This document shows, in pieces, positions 25,457-34,138 of a stretch of 64,000 nucleotides of DNA. The position numbers were made by a program, and so were the translations under genes. Below the pieces are notes generated by a model, which was given only the letters and a program-made list of their open reading frames with translations, did no database searches and had not been told where the DNA came from. The DNA lies in the NCBI RefSeq assembly GCF_017873245.1, contig NZ_JAGGJY010000014.1, forward strand, positions 1-64,000, given 5' to 3'. Source of the stretch: Clostridium tertium. Lineage in GTDB: Bacteria > Bacillota > Clostridia > Clostridiales > Clostridiaceae. Position 1 is the stretch's first letter, and every line of letters begins with the position of its first letter.

Positions 25457-26743
25457 TTAATTTCTTAGTTTACATATTAAATCAACAGTATTTAAAAATA
25501 TATCAACTTCTTTTATTGAGTTATATAGTCCAAAGCTTGCTCTTACCATACCAGGCATTTTGCAAGTTGAATCTACTAAATGTCTACCTGCTTCCAAATC
25601 CGTTAATCCTAATAATCTTTTTACATAAGGATGGGCACAAAAAGCACCTTGCCTTACAGCTATTGCTCTAAGATTTGCTAGTAATCTAGCTACCTCAGCA
25701 TTATACATTCCATCTATATTAAAAACTACTATACCTAATCTATCTGATATATTTTTATTATCACCATAGGTGATAACTCCATTAATGCAGTTTAAGCCAT
25801 CTAGTGTTCTCTTTAATAGTATTTTTTCGTTTTCTTCAATGGTATCAAATCCTATATTTTTTAATTCTTTCATTGCTTGAACTAATGCAATAGCACCAAA
25901 AAAATTAGGACTACCAGCCTCATCTTTTTCAGGTGGAGGTAATAGAACTTCCGAGTTATCTAACACAGCTTCTACAGTTCCTCCTCCTTTAAAATCGGGA
26001 TATAGTCTTTCAAAGTCTTCTTTTAGTCCAACAATAGCACCACTTCCAAATGGAGCATACATTTTATGAGCAGAAAAAACTAAAAAATCTATTGAATCAG
26101 CATTTATATCAATTTTTTTATGAGCCACTATTTGAGCACCATCTACTATTAGTTTGGCGTTATAACTATGAACAAGTTTAGAAATATAAGATAAATCATT
26201 CATATATCCAGTTACATTTGAAGCAGCAGTAATTGTAACATATTTAACTAATCCACTATATTTGTCTAGTAAGTATTGTAACTCATCTAGCTTTAGTCTG
26301 CCATTTTCATCTACTTCAATATATTTTAAATTACATTTTCCTCTCCAAGGGAGGTCATTAGAATGATGTTCCATTCTTGTAGTGATGATTATATCATTTT
26401 TATTTTCTATCAATATATTAGATAGTCGATTAATTCCCTCAGTAGTGTTATTTACAAATATAACAGTATATTTGTCTTTGGAAGCATTAAAAAAATCTAA
26501 TATATAATCCCTGCAGTTACAATATTGTTTAGTTGAGTATTCTGACTTTTGTCCAAGGCCACGGCCAATTGATCCATATAATTCGCATGCTTCTGTAATT
26601 TTATTTATAACACTATTAAAAACTGGTGTTGTTGCAGCATTATCAAAATTTATTGGTATTATTTTATTATCATCTAATATAGGAACTCTTTTATTAAGAC
26701 CTATAAATAAATCTCTTAAAGAATTATTTGTTGAATTACTCAT
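25457..26743 (-). CDS. Cysteine desulfurase-like class V aminotransferase
   Basis: PLP-dependent fold-type I enzyme of the NifS/SufS group. Visible are NFDNAATTP near the N-terminus, the MEHHSND block, the SxHK motif SAHKMYAPFG with PLP Lys227, and VRQGAFCAHPY with the candidate catalytic Cys369. This is closest to the group II (SufS/CsdA) pattern. GGGAGG lies between two in-frame ATGs, so ATG 26743 is chosen over 26758. No suf or isc scaffold gene is adjacent, so its sulfur acceptor is unclear. About 428 aa, slightly longer than SufS. Confidence 0.85.
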   Translation of the reverse strand: MSNSTNNSLRDLFIGLNKRVPILDDNKIIPINFDNAATTPVFNSVINKITEACELYGSIGRGLGQKSEYSTKQYCNCRDYILDFFNASKDKYTVIFVNNTTEGINRLSNILIENKNDIIITTRMEHHSNDLPWRGKCNLKYIEVDENGRLKLDELQYLLDKYSGLVKYVTITAASNVTGYMNDLSYISKLVHSYNAKLIVDGAQIVAHKKIDINADSIDFLVFSAHKMYAPFGSGAIVGLKEDFERLYPDFKGGGTVEAVLDNSEVLLPPPEKDEAGSPNFFGAIALVQAMKELKNIGFDTIEENEKILLKRTLDGLNCINGVITYGDNKNISDRLGIVVFNIDGMYNAEVARLLANLRAIAVRQGAFCAHPYVKRLLGLTDLEAGRHLVDSTCKMPGMVRASFGLYNSIKEVDIFLNTVDLICKLRN

Positions 26744-26886
26744 AGCATTACCTCCCATATATTCTATTCACTTACTTGACGTAGTGTGCTATTAAAGTAA
26801 AAAGTAGAGGGTTCTAATGTGATATCAGGAAACATATATAAATATATAACATATAAATATAATGAAATATTTTTTGGAGGAAATAT

Positions 26887-28626
26887 ATGTATTATAATAA
26901 TTTAAATAGACATCGAGAAGAGGATGAAGATGATGATTTAAAATTTATTCCTTTAAATATAAAAGAGCCTTTTTCAGAGAAAGATTCTAACTGGTTTCCA
27001 ATTGTAAACATGAATTCACCAAATATAAATCATATGACTAATAATTTTATATTAGGATTTTCTAACTCAGCAGATGGTGAAATGTTAGATGAAAACTTTT
27101 TAAAAACAATAGATTATGTACCAAATGTTAATTATAGTTATACAGACGAAAATTACTTTAATACTTACGAAGCAGGTAATTTGTCAAGCAATATACCAGG
27201 TAACATGCAAGGCAATATGACGGGTAACATGACAGGTAATATTTCAGGTAATAACTATAATCAAGGCTTCTCTCAAGGTGGTGGATTTTTACCAAGTAAT
27301 ATGTTAAGTAATAGCAATATTAGTGGAATGAATAATCAAAGTGGTACTAGCTTTGGTAATAATTTTGATTTAGAATATCCATCAGAAACGCAAGCAGAAG
27401 ATTTATATTCATATAATAAGGAAAAAAACTGTAATGGTGCTACTTTAGGTAATGGTAATATGGAAAGTGGTGGTATTACAGGAAATATGAATACTGCAGC
27501 TACAGGAATGAATAATAACATGGGAAATATGAATACTGGGGCAGCAGGAATGAATAATAACATGGGAAACATGAATACTGGAGTTACAGGAATGAATAAT
27601 AACATGGGAAATATGAATACTGGGGCAGCAGGAATGAATAATAACATGGGAAATATGAATACTGGGGCAGCAGGAATGAATAATAACATGGGAAATATGA
27701 ATACTGGGGCAGCGGGAATGAATAATAACATGGGAAATATGAATACTGGAGATACAGGAATGAATAGCAACATGTGGAATATGAATTCTGGAATAACAGG
27801 AATGAATAGCATGTGGAATATGAATTCTGGAATAACAGGAATGAATAGTATGTGGAATATGGGGGATGGATTTACAGGAATAAATGCTACTATGGAAAAT
27901 ATGAATGTTGGAATAACAGGAATGGATAACATGTGGAATATTAATACAGGAACAAATGATAATATAAATAATATGTTTGAAGAAGGTTATCAAGGCAGTT
28001 TAGAGCAACAATATATTCCATTTAGCAATTTTAGCAATTTTAATTTAAACCCAAATAATCAATTTATAGGAGAAACTAATGGGAATAGTAATAATACATT
28101 TACAGGTGATATAAGTGGAGGAAATACTACTGCATTTCCAAATAACATGGATATAAATTATAACGATTCTGAGCCTAATTATGTATCAACTAATATTCAA
28201 AATATGAATCCTTTAAATATGGGACCAAACTATACAATACCTGAAGGTTTTAATATGAATAATACCAGTAGCCAAACAGGAACTTCAACTGCATCAAATC
28301 CTAAATTTGATAACTCATATAATTCATTTGAGAAGTTAAATGATTATATGAAAACTTATGAAAAAAGTGGAGTTATAAGATCTGATAAAGAGATAGAAGA
28401 TCCTCCTCATATGGAAATATTAAGAGAGTTAGATTTAGGAAGCGAATATGATAGCATATATAGGGATGATAAGAGTAAAGAAATAGACAGTATTTTTAAG
28501 AAAATAGAAGAAAATCATGTAGCTATAATATCAACTTTAAAGGCTTATAGAATTCCATATCCAATAATAAGTTTATTAGTTAAAAAGATAATAAAAATAA
28601 CCTTAGAGCATTCTAATAAAGAGTGA
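26887..28626 (+). CDS. Asn/Met/Gly-rich tandem-repeat protein
   Basis: I do not recognise the family. The 579-aa protein has an acidic N-terminal part, an Asn/Met/Gly-rich middle containing a 14-residue tandem repeat (unit GMNNNMGNMNTGAA), more Asn-rich sequence, and a conserved-looking helical C-terminal domain (about 485-579, SGVIRSDKEIEDPPHMEILR onward). There is no signal peptide. GGAGG is the ribosome site. The DUF4397 gene follows 10 bp later, so the two form an operon. Low complexity of this kind occurs in spore coat or exosporium proteins; that role is inference only. Confidence 0.75.
   Translation: MYYNNLNRHREEDEDDDLKFIPLNIKEPFSEKDSNWFPIVNMNSPNINHMTNNFILGFSNSADGEMLDENFLKTIDYVPNVNYSYTDENYFNTYEAGNLSSNIPGNMQGNMTGNMTGNISGNNYNQGFSQGGGFLPSNMLSNSNISGMNNQSGTSFGNNFDLEYPSETQAEDLYSYNKEKNCNGATLGNGNMESGGITGNMNTAATGMNNNMGNMNTGAAGMNNNMGNMNTGVTGMNNNMGNMNTGAAGMNNNMGNMNTGAAGMNNNMGNMNTGAAGMNNNMGNMNTGDTGMNSNMWNMNSGITGMNSMWNMNSGITGMNSMWNMGDGFTGINATMENMNVGITGMDNMWNINTGTNDNINNMFEEGYQGSLEQQYIPFSNFSNFNLNPNNQFIGETNGNSNNTFTGDISGGNTTAFPNNMDINYNDSEPNYVSTNIQNMNPLNMGPNYTIPEGFNMNNTSSQTGTSTASNPKFDNSYNSFEKLNDYMKTYEKSGVIRSDKEIEDPPHMEILRELDLGSEYDSIYRDDKSKEIDSIFKKIEENHVAIISTLKAYRIPYPIISLLVKKIIKITLEHSNKE
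27505..27957 (+). repeat. 42-bp tandem repeats within the Asn/Met/Gly-rich gene
   Basis: Eleven units. The first six (27505, 27547, 27589, 27631, 27673, 27715) are 42 bp and nearly identical in DNA. The following five (27757-27957) are 39 or 42 bp and diverged, with Trp replacing Gly in several (NMWNMNSGIT). The reading frame is kept throughout. The identical units suggest recent expansion by slippage or recombination, so copy number may vary between strains. Confidence 0.9.
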
Positions 28627-28636
28627 GGTGAAAAAT

Positions 28637-29254
28637 ATGTTATTCCGTCAGAACTTACCTAACTTACAAAGTAAAATAAGATTCTTACATGCAATTCCTT
28701 CATCACCTGCTGTAGACATTTATTTAGATGGGAGTTTATTTGTAAAAGATTCACCATTTTCTAATATATCATGCTATGAAAGTGTAGCACCAGGAACTCA
28801 TGAACTTCAGTTATATATAACAGGAACCTATGATACCCCATTATTTACAAGAAATATAGATATTTTACCTGATACTAGTTTGACAGTTAATATAGTAACT
28901 AGCGGTGGTGGAATTAGTATATTAGTCTTGAATGATGTTAATGTAAAAGGTAATATGACACTCTCTTTTTTGAGATTTATTAATTTATCATCTAATGCTC
29001 CTTTAATGTCTTTATCATTGCCCAATAATATAGTTTTATTTGATAATGTCGAGTATTTGGAAACTACCGGATATTTACCTTTATCTCCAGGAATTTATAA
29101 CTTAAAGGTTACTTTTTCAGCTATAGCTGGATTAGAAAAGTATATAAATGAAAGGAGATTACAAAATGGAAGGTATTATACCATATATATAATAGGCCTA
29201 TTAAATAGGCAACCACAAATTGGATATATTATGGTTGAAGACGGAAGGGATTAA
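28637..29254 (+). CDS. DUF4397 domain-containing protein
   Basis: A 205-aa beta-rich protein. KIRFLHAIPSSPAVDIYLDG near residues 11-30 is the DUF4397 signature, and a second related module starts at LRFINLSSNAPLMSLSLPN. The domain is common in extracellular or spore-surface proteins, but no signal peptide is present here. ATG 28637 has GAGGTG 6 bp upstream; the GTG at 28628 overlaps that site and is less likely. It is in an operon with the Asn/Met/Gly-rich protein and may share its location. Confidence 0.85.
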   Translation: MLFRQNLPNLQSKIRFLHAIPSSPAVDIYLDGSLFVKDSPFSNISCYESVAPGTHELQLYITGTYDTPLFTRNIDILPDTSLTVNIVTSGGGISILVLNDVNVKGNMTLSFLRFINLSSNAPLMSLSLPNNIVLFDNVEYLETTGYLPLSPGIYNLKVTFSAIAGLEKYINERRLQNGRYYTIYIIGLLNRQPQIGYIMVEDGRD

Positions 29255-29290
29255 AAAATGACTGTATCTTTCAAGATACAGTCATTTTTT
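29253..29290. terminator. Bidirectional terminator
   Basis: A perfect 18-bp stem (29253-29270 with 29273-29290) with A and T runs, between the convergent DUF4397 and ZIP genes. Confidence 0.95.
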
Positions 29291-30065
29291 AATGAACATA
29301 AATATGGCTTAATGGAATTATACATATTCCTAAAAAAATTGAAAATAAATAAATCTTATGATACCTATATTGTCTTGATGCTGGTATAAGCTCAGCAAAA
29401 GAAATATAAAGCATTATTCCTGAAACCATAGCAAATATTATAGCAAGTATTATTTCATTTATATAAGGTCTTAAAAATAAGAAGGCTAATAAAGCTCCAA
29501 CTGGTTCAGCAAGGCCAGAAAAAAGTGTATATTTAAATGCTTGATATTTGCTTTGGGTGGAGTAATATATAGGCATAGCTACCGAAATACCTTCTGGAAT
29601 GTTATGAAGAGCTATTGCTAAAGCTATAGATATTCCAAGTGTAGTATTTTCATATCCAGACACAAAAGTAGCAATACCTTCTGGAAAGTTATGTATCATT
29701 AAAGCTATCATTGATACAAATCCAACTCTATAAAGTTTACCTGATGGTTCTGATGGATTAGCTTTAGGTTCATCTGGAATAAACTTATCTATTAATAATG
29801 CTACAAATGCACCCGATAGCAAAAATAAAATTGATAAAAGAACTCCATTTAATTTGCCATTATACTTGCTGAGTGTTTCTTCAGCAGAGACAAATAAATC
29901 AGTAAAGGATACTGTTATCATTACACCTGCAGAAAAAGCTAGTGCAAATGTTATAAGTTTTTTATTTTGAGACTTAGAAAAAAACACAATAAAAGCCCCA
30001 ATTACTGTAGATAGACCAGCCATTAAAGAAAGTAATAATGGAATAAAAGATTGATTGCTTAACAT
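29289..30065 (-). CDS. ZIP family metal transporter (ZupT-like)
   Basis: Eight-helix divalent metal importer, probably zinc or iron. Helix IV has HNFPEGIATF and helix V has HNIPEGISVA, the two metal-binding motifs of ZIP proteins. At 258 aa it matches bacterial ZupT. The start has GAGGT upstream. Not in an operon and no zinc-regulatory gene is adjacent. Confidence 0.92.
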   Translation of the reverse strand: MLSNQSFIPLLLSLMAGLSTVIGAFIVFFSKSQNKKLITFALAFSAGVMITVSFTDLFVSAEETLSKYNGKLNGVLLSILFLLSGAFVALLIDKFIPDEPKANPSEPSGKLYRVGFVSMIALMIHNFPEGIATFVSGYENTTLGISIALAIALHNIPEGISVAMPIYYSTQSKYQAFKYTLFSGLAEPVGALLAFLFLRPYINEIILAIIFAMVSGIMLYISFAELIPASRQYRYHKIYLFSIFLGICIIPLSHIYVH

Positions 30066-30499
30066 AAAAGTACCTCACAAAGTTATTAGTATTTTAAACG
30101 ATATGTTTCAATAAATAATCCATATAATCAAAATTAGTAGTACATAGATTAGCTAGTACACTTGCAAGAAAATGGCAAATTGAAAGTATAGATTATTTAA
30201 TTTTTATATCAGTTACTAAACTATTAACTTTATTTATAAACTATCTAAGTACTTATAGTTTAGTTAAATATTTACTGTAACTAATACATTAATAAATATA
30301 TTAAAAGAAAAAATATACTATGCAATATATAGAAAATTTTATAATATATTTTATGTATTATTAGTTAAGTATATTTAATATCCATATGTAGTGAAGTTGG
30401 TTTATAGGAAATAAATGTTTTTATAAATAGTGAAGTATTGTAAAATAATAATCTAGCCATATAAATTAAGTTTGCATTTTTAATTTTAGGGGAGGTAGT
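30066..30499. other. Long AT-rich intergenic region
   Basis: Divergent spacer of 434 bp between the ZIP gene and the lipase gene. A 10-bp inverted repeat, ACTAAACTAT (30215-30224) and ATAGTTTAGT (30255-30264), is the only structure I see. There is no small ORF with a ribosome site and no RNA motif. Confidence 0.5.
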
Positions 30500-31330
30500 A
30501 TGATAAATAATAGAATAGAAGAAAAGGTTGCAATGATACCTATAATGTATAAGGTTTTATATGAAAATATACGAAGTAGAAGAAATAATTTTGAAAATTT
30601 TAAATATGGGGAAAATATAAAACAGTATTATAGGACTTATAAAGGTGATAAAAATAAACCTATAATATTTTTTATTCATGGAGGCGGATGGTGGCATGGA
30701 AGTCCTAAGACATCAAGTTGTATTGGAAAGTTTTTTAACGACTTAGGATATAGTGTAGTTCTTCCAGCATATAGGCTTGCACCTTTATATAAACATCCAA
30801 CTCAAATAGATGATGTTTTTATGGTTTTAAAAGACTATTTATCAAAAGAAAATGATATTAAAAATAAGGAAATTATAGTTATAGGATTTTCAGCAGGTGG
30901 AGAGCTTGCAGCTAATATAGTTTTCAATGTAAAGAAACAAAAAGAATTTGGTATAAATAATGATATTTTTAAAGGATTAATTACATTAGCTGGTGTGTTG
31001 GATTTTGAAAAATGTACTTCTAAACATTCTATAACATTAATTGAAAATTATATTGGTAAGGATAGTTCTTTTAAAGAAATGAATCCTATAAATTTGTTAA
31101 AAGAAAGCAATAATATTCCTACTCTATGTCTACATGGAAATAAGGATCCTCTAATCAACTTAGAAAATTCTATTAGCTTTGTAGATAAGATAAATAGTTT
31201 AAATGGAAATGCTAAATTAATAATTTTAGATGGAAAGTATCATTCTGATATAATATCACTAGTAATAAATAAAGGAGAAAAGGAATCTAAAATAATTTTA
31301 GATTTTATAGAAGATATATGGAAAAATTAA
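30500..31330 (+). CDS. Alpha/beta hydrolase (lipase/esterase family)
   Basis: Carboxylesterase-type alpha/beta hydrolase. HGGGWWHG at residues 60-67 forms the oxyanion hole and GFSAGG carries nucleophile Ser131. LHGNKDPLI holds the acid residue and GKYHSD the catalytic His. The layout resembles the hormone-sensitive-lipase group. No signal peptide. At 276 aa of normal length. The 3' end overlaps the acyltransferase start by 13 bp, so the two act together, perhaps in acetylating and deacetylating an envelope glycan or lipid (inference). Confidence 0.88.
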   Translation: MINNRIEEKVAMIPIMYKVLYENIRSRRNNFENFKYGENIKQYYRTYKGDKNKPIIFFIHGGGWWHGSPKTSSCIGKFFNDLGYSVVLPAYRLAPLYKHPTQIDDVFMVLKDYLSKENDIKNKEIIVIGFSAGGELAANIVFNVKKQKEFGINNDIFKGLITLAGVLDFEKCTSKHSITLIENYIGKDSSFKEMNPINLLKESNNIPTLCLHGNKDPLINLENSISFVDKINSLNGNAKLIILDGKYHSDIISLVINKGEKESKIILDFIEDIWKN

Positions 31331-32346
31331 AAAAAAGATATTATTTATTAGATAATTTAAAAGTTATATTAATATTCTTTGTAGTTTTTGGTCATGTAAT
31401 TGAGTACTATATAAATGATAATAGTATATTGATGACTTTATATATTTTCATATATATTTTTCATATGCCTCTTTTTATTTTTATTTCAGGATATTTATCA
31501 AAGAATTTTTATAGAATGAAAAGAAAGGCAATTAGAAATTTATTGATACCTTATATAATATTCAATATGATTTGGTACACTGCTGTATATATTGGTACAA
31601 GAAGAGCAATGTTTTCTGTACTTTATCCAGGATGGACTTTATGGTACTTGTTAAGTTTATTTTTTTGGAGAATAACATTAAAATATTTAATAAAGTTTAA
31701 ACATATTTTATTACTTAGCTTTATAGCAGGAGTTTTAGTTGGATTAATACCTAGTATAGGAAGTATTTTATCAATTTCTAGAACCATTGTATTTTTACCT
31801 TTTTTCTTACTTGGATATTATACAACAGAAGAGCACTTAGAGAAAATTAAATCTTTCAAAAGTGAGTACGCAATTACAGGGATACTAGTATTTCTATTAG
31901 TAGCAATTTATATAGTTAAAAATGATTTGTTTAACTATAAGTTCTTATATAACTCATATTCATACAATGCTTTAGAAGTTTCATTATTTGAGGGGACTAT
32001 ATTTAGAATTTTCCTTTATTTTGGAGCAATAATATTTAGTATTTGTGTTATAAATTTAGTTCCAAGGAAAGAACAATTCTTTTCTAAAATAGGAAAGGCA
32101 ACTATGAATATATATGTTTTTCATATTTATTTGGTAATGTTAGTATATTTCTTTATACCAAAATGGAATATTGGGTTATTGCAAAATATTTTAATTTTGA
32201 TAAGTCCGTTTATTATAATCTTTATTTTATCTAGAAAAAAGATTAATAAAGTTTATGATGGATTATTTTATCCAGTCAATATAAGTATTGATACTGGAAA
32301 GAAGTCTATTAAAAAATATAAAAAAATAAACAAAAAAGCTCATTAA
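31318..32346 (+). CDS. Acyltransferase family 3 membrane protein
   Basis: Ten-helix membrane O-acyltransferase of the Acyl_transf_3 family. The N-terminal YYLLDNLKVILIFFVVFGHV contains the conserved aspartate/asparagine and the helix-1 histidine. Related proteins acetylate exported polysaccharides or lipids. It starts inside the hydrolase gene (13-bp overlap). The C-terminus is lysine-rich and cytoplasmic. The stop codon lies in the terminator stem. Confidence 0.85.
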   Translation: MEKLKKRYYLLDNLKVILIFFVVFGHVIEYYINDNSILMTLYIFIYIFHMPLFIFISGYLSKNFYRMKRKAIRNLLIPYIIFNMIWYTAVYIGTRRAMFSVLYPGWTLWYLLSLFFWRITLKYLIKFKHILLLSFIAGVLVGLIPSIGSILSISRTIVFLPFFLLGYYTTEEHLEKIKSFKSEYAITGILVFLLVAIYIVKNDLFNYKFLYNSYSYNALEVSLFEGTIFRIFLYFGAIIFSICVINLVPRKEQFFSKIGKATMNIYVFHIYLVMLVYFFIPKWNIGLLQNILILISPFIIIFILSRKKINKVYDGLFYPVNISIDTGKKSIKKYKKINKKAH

Positions 32347-32370
32347 TTTATTTAATGAGCTTTTATTTAT
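32334..32370 (+). terminator. Terminator of hydrolase-acyltransferase operon
   Basis: AAAAGCTCATTAA (32334-32346) pairs perfectly with 32352-32364, followed by ATTTAT. Confidence 0.85.
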
Positions 32371-32444
32371 AAAAAAAATATTTACAAGTAGATATATTAA
32401 TACTATACTAGTGTATATACATTAGTAATCAAGGGGGATTTTAT

Positions 32445-32966
32445 ATGGAAAGTAGAGAAAAAATAAGAAAAATGGTTTTTGCAGCTGTTTTGACTGCAAT
32501 TGCAATTATAATTCCAACTCAATTCGGATTTTTAAAAATAACAATAGGACCTTTCACAGCAACTTTAGCATCACATGTACCTATGTTTTTAGCAATGCTG
32601 ATATCACCTGGGGTAGCAATATTTGTTGGAGTAGGATCAGCACTTGGTTTTTTTATAACAACTCCATTAGTAGTTGCAGCTAGAGCATCTATGCATATAA
32701 TAGTTGGATTTGTCGGAGCATTAATAATAAATAAGGATAAGAACTTTAAGAAAGCAATTGCTATAACATCTCCTATTCATGGAATTCTAGAAGGTCTTAT
32801 AGTGATACCATTTGGTTTTTCAGTTTATCAATTTATAGTAGTAGTAACAATAGGTACTATTCTTCATCACTTTGTTGATGGGGCAATATCATATGCTTTA
32901 GCAAATTCTTTAGCTAAAGCAAGAAGAAAAAACATATACGATGTATTTTCAAGTGAAGCTGCATAA
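32445..32966 (+). CDS. ECF transporter S component
   Basis: A 173-aa protein with six hydrophobic helices and an N-terminal KIRKMVFAAVLTAIAIIIP motif that carries the Ala-rich coupling helix of energy-coupling-factor S components. It would bind a vitamin or similar micronutrient and use a shared EcfAAT module encoded elsewhere. The substrate is not clear; I see no riboswitch in the 98-bp upstream gap that would name it. AAGGGGGA is the ribosome site. Monocistronic with a terminator. Confidence 0.82.
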   Translation: MESREKIRKMVFAAVLTAIAIIIPTQFGFLKITIGPFTATLASHVPMFLAMLISPGVAIFVGVGSALGFFITTPLVVAARASMHIIVGFVGALIINKDKNFKKAIAITSPIHGILEGLIVIPFGFSVYQFIVVVTIGTILHHFVDGAISYALANSLAKARRKNIYDVFSSEAA

Positions 32967-32990
32967 AATATTTAGAATATTACTTATAAA

Positions 32991-33022
32991 AAGTCTGTTG
33001 AGATATTAACAGGCTTTTTTTT
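32991..33022 (+). terminator. Terminator after ECF S component
   Basis: AAGTCTGTT (32991-32999) pairs with AACAGGCTT (33008-33016), one G-T pair, followed by T6. Confidence 0.85.
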
Positions 33023-33154
33023 ATTATGAAGAATTATAATCAATTCAAATTCACATTATTAATTAAGTTTATATTTTTTTATTTTATATAAAGTGATATA
33101 ATTTTAAATTAATGGAAATATTACGATATAATTATATGATTTGGAGGAATTGAC

Positions 33155-34009
33155 ATGGAAAGTACATCACTTATTCTAGAAGGTGGAGGAATGAGAGGGG
33201 TTTATACTGCAGGTGTGCTAGATTTATTATTAGATAAAGATATAGATATAAAATATTGTGTGGGAGTATCAGCGGGAGCCTGCAATTGTGTTTCATATAT
33301 TTCAAAACAACATAAAAGAAATTATAGAGTAAATCTTAATTATATAAATGATAAAAGATATTTAAGTGTTAGTAATTTAATTAAAACTGGTTCAGCTTTT
33401 GGAATGGATATGCTTTTTAATATTATACCAAATGAATTAGAGCCTTTTGATCATAAAAGATTTGAAAGTTCAGGCGTTAAATTTATCGTTGGAGCAACAA
33501 ATTGTGAAAATGGTAAAGCTGAATTTTATAATATTAAGGATTTTAACGATGGTTACGGATATGATGCATTAAAAGCTTCTATTTCATTACCATTAGTTGC
33601 AAAGATAGTTGATTTTGACAATAAAAAATTAATGGATGGTGGAATAGCTGCACCAATACCAATACAAAAAGCTATAGATGATGGGATAGAAAAGCATATT
33701 GTTGTTTTAACTCAACATAAGGGCTATAGAAAGAGTAAAACAAAAATAATGCCAATAATAAAAAGAAAGTATAAAAAGCATCCAGGACTTATTAATGCTA
33801 TGGAAAATAGATATAAAATATATAATGAAACATTAGAGCAATTAGATAAGTTAGAAGAAGAGGGAAAATGTTTTGTTATAAGACCAAGTAGTCCATTAGA
33901 TGTTAGTAGATTTGAAAAAGATAAAAATAAGTTAGAGGCTATTTATAATAAGGGATATGAAGATGCAAAGGCTATATCGGAAGATCTAATAAAATTTCTT
34001 AATAAATAG
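33155..34009 (+). CDS. Patatin-like phospholipase family protein
   Basis: Serine-aspartate dyad lipase of the patatin family. The glycine-rich oxyanion loop EGGGMRG is at residues 9-15, the nucleophile Ser39 is in GVSAGA, and the catalytic Asp is in MDGGIAAP near 170. At 284 aa it resembles the bacterial RssA/YjjU group. No signal peptide, so cytoplasmic or membrane-associated. GGAGG upstream, ends at a terminator. Substrate unknown. Confidence 0.9.
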   Translation: MESTSLILEGGGMRGVYTAGVLDLLLDKDIDIKYCVGVSAGACNCVSYISKQHKRNYRVNLNYINDKRYLSVSNLIKTGSAFGMDMLFNIIPNELEPFDHKRFESSGVKFIVGATNCENGKAEFYNIKDFNDGYGYDALKASISLPLVAKIVDFDNKKLMDGGIAAPIPIQKAIDDGIEKHIVVLTQHKGYRKSKTKIMPIIKRKYKKHPGLINAMENRYKIYNETLEQLDKLEEEGKCFVIRPSSPLDVSRFEKDKNKLEAIYNKGYEDAKAISEDLIKFLNK

Positions 34010-34024
34010 TTTTTAAATGAAGTT

Positions 34025-34065
34025 AAAAGAGGAGTAATTACAAAAAAATTACTTCTCTTTTTTTA
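34025..34065 (+). terminator. Terminator after patatin gene
   Basis: AAAAGAGGAGTAATT (34025-34039) pairs with AATTACTTCTCTTTT (34047-34061), one G-T pair, followed by a T run. Confidence 0.88.
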
Positions 34066-34138
34066 TATGAATAAATATGAATTTACTTTACTATGATATA
34101 ATTAGCATATATTAAGTAAAGTATTTTGAGGTGATTTT

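Noticed and set aside
27505-27957. CRISPR-like regular repeats
   Set aside because: Units abut without spacers, keep the reading frame of a gene and encode a repeated peptide. No cas genes are present.
27336-27993. Two antisense open frames (198 and 182 aa) opposite the Asn/Met/Gly-rich repeats
   Set aside because: They exist only because the 42-bp repeats keep all frames free of stops. The composition is implausible (Ile/Pro/Phe or His/Ile/Ser repeats) and there is no ribosome site.
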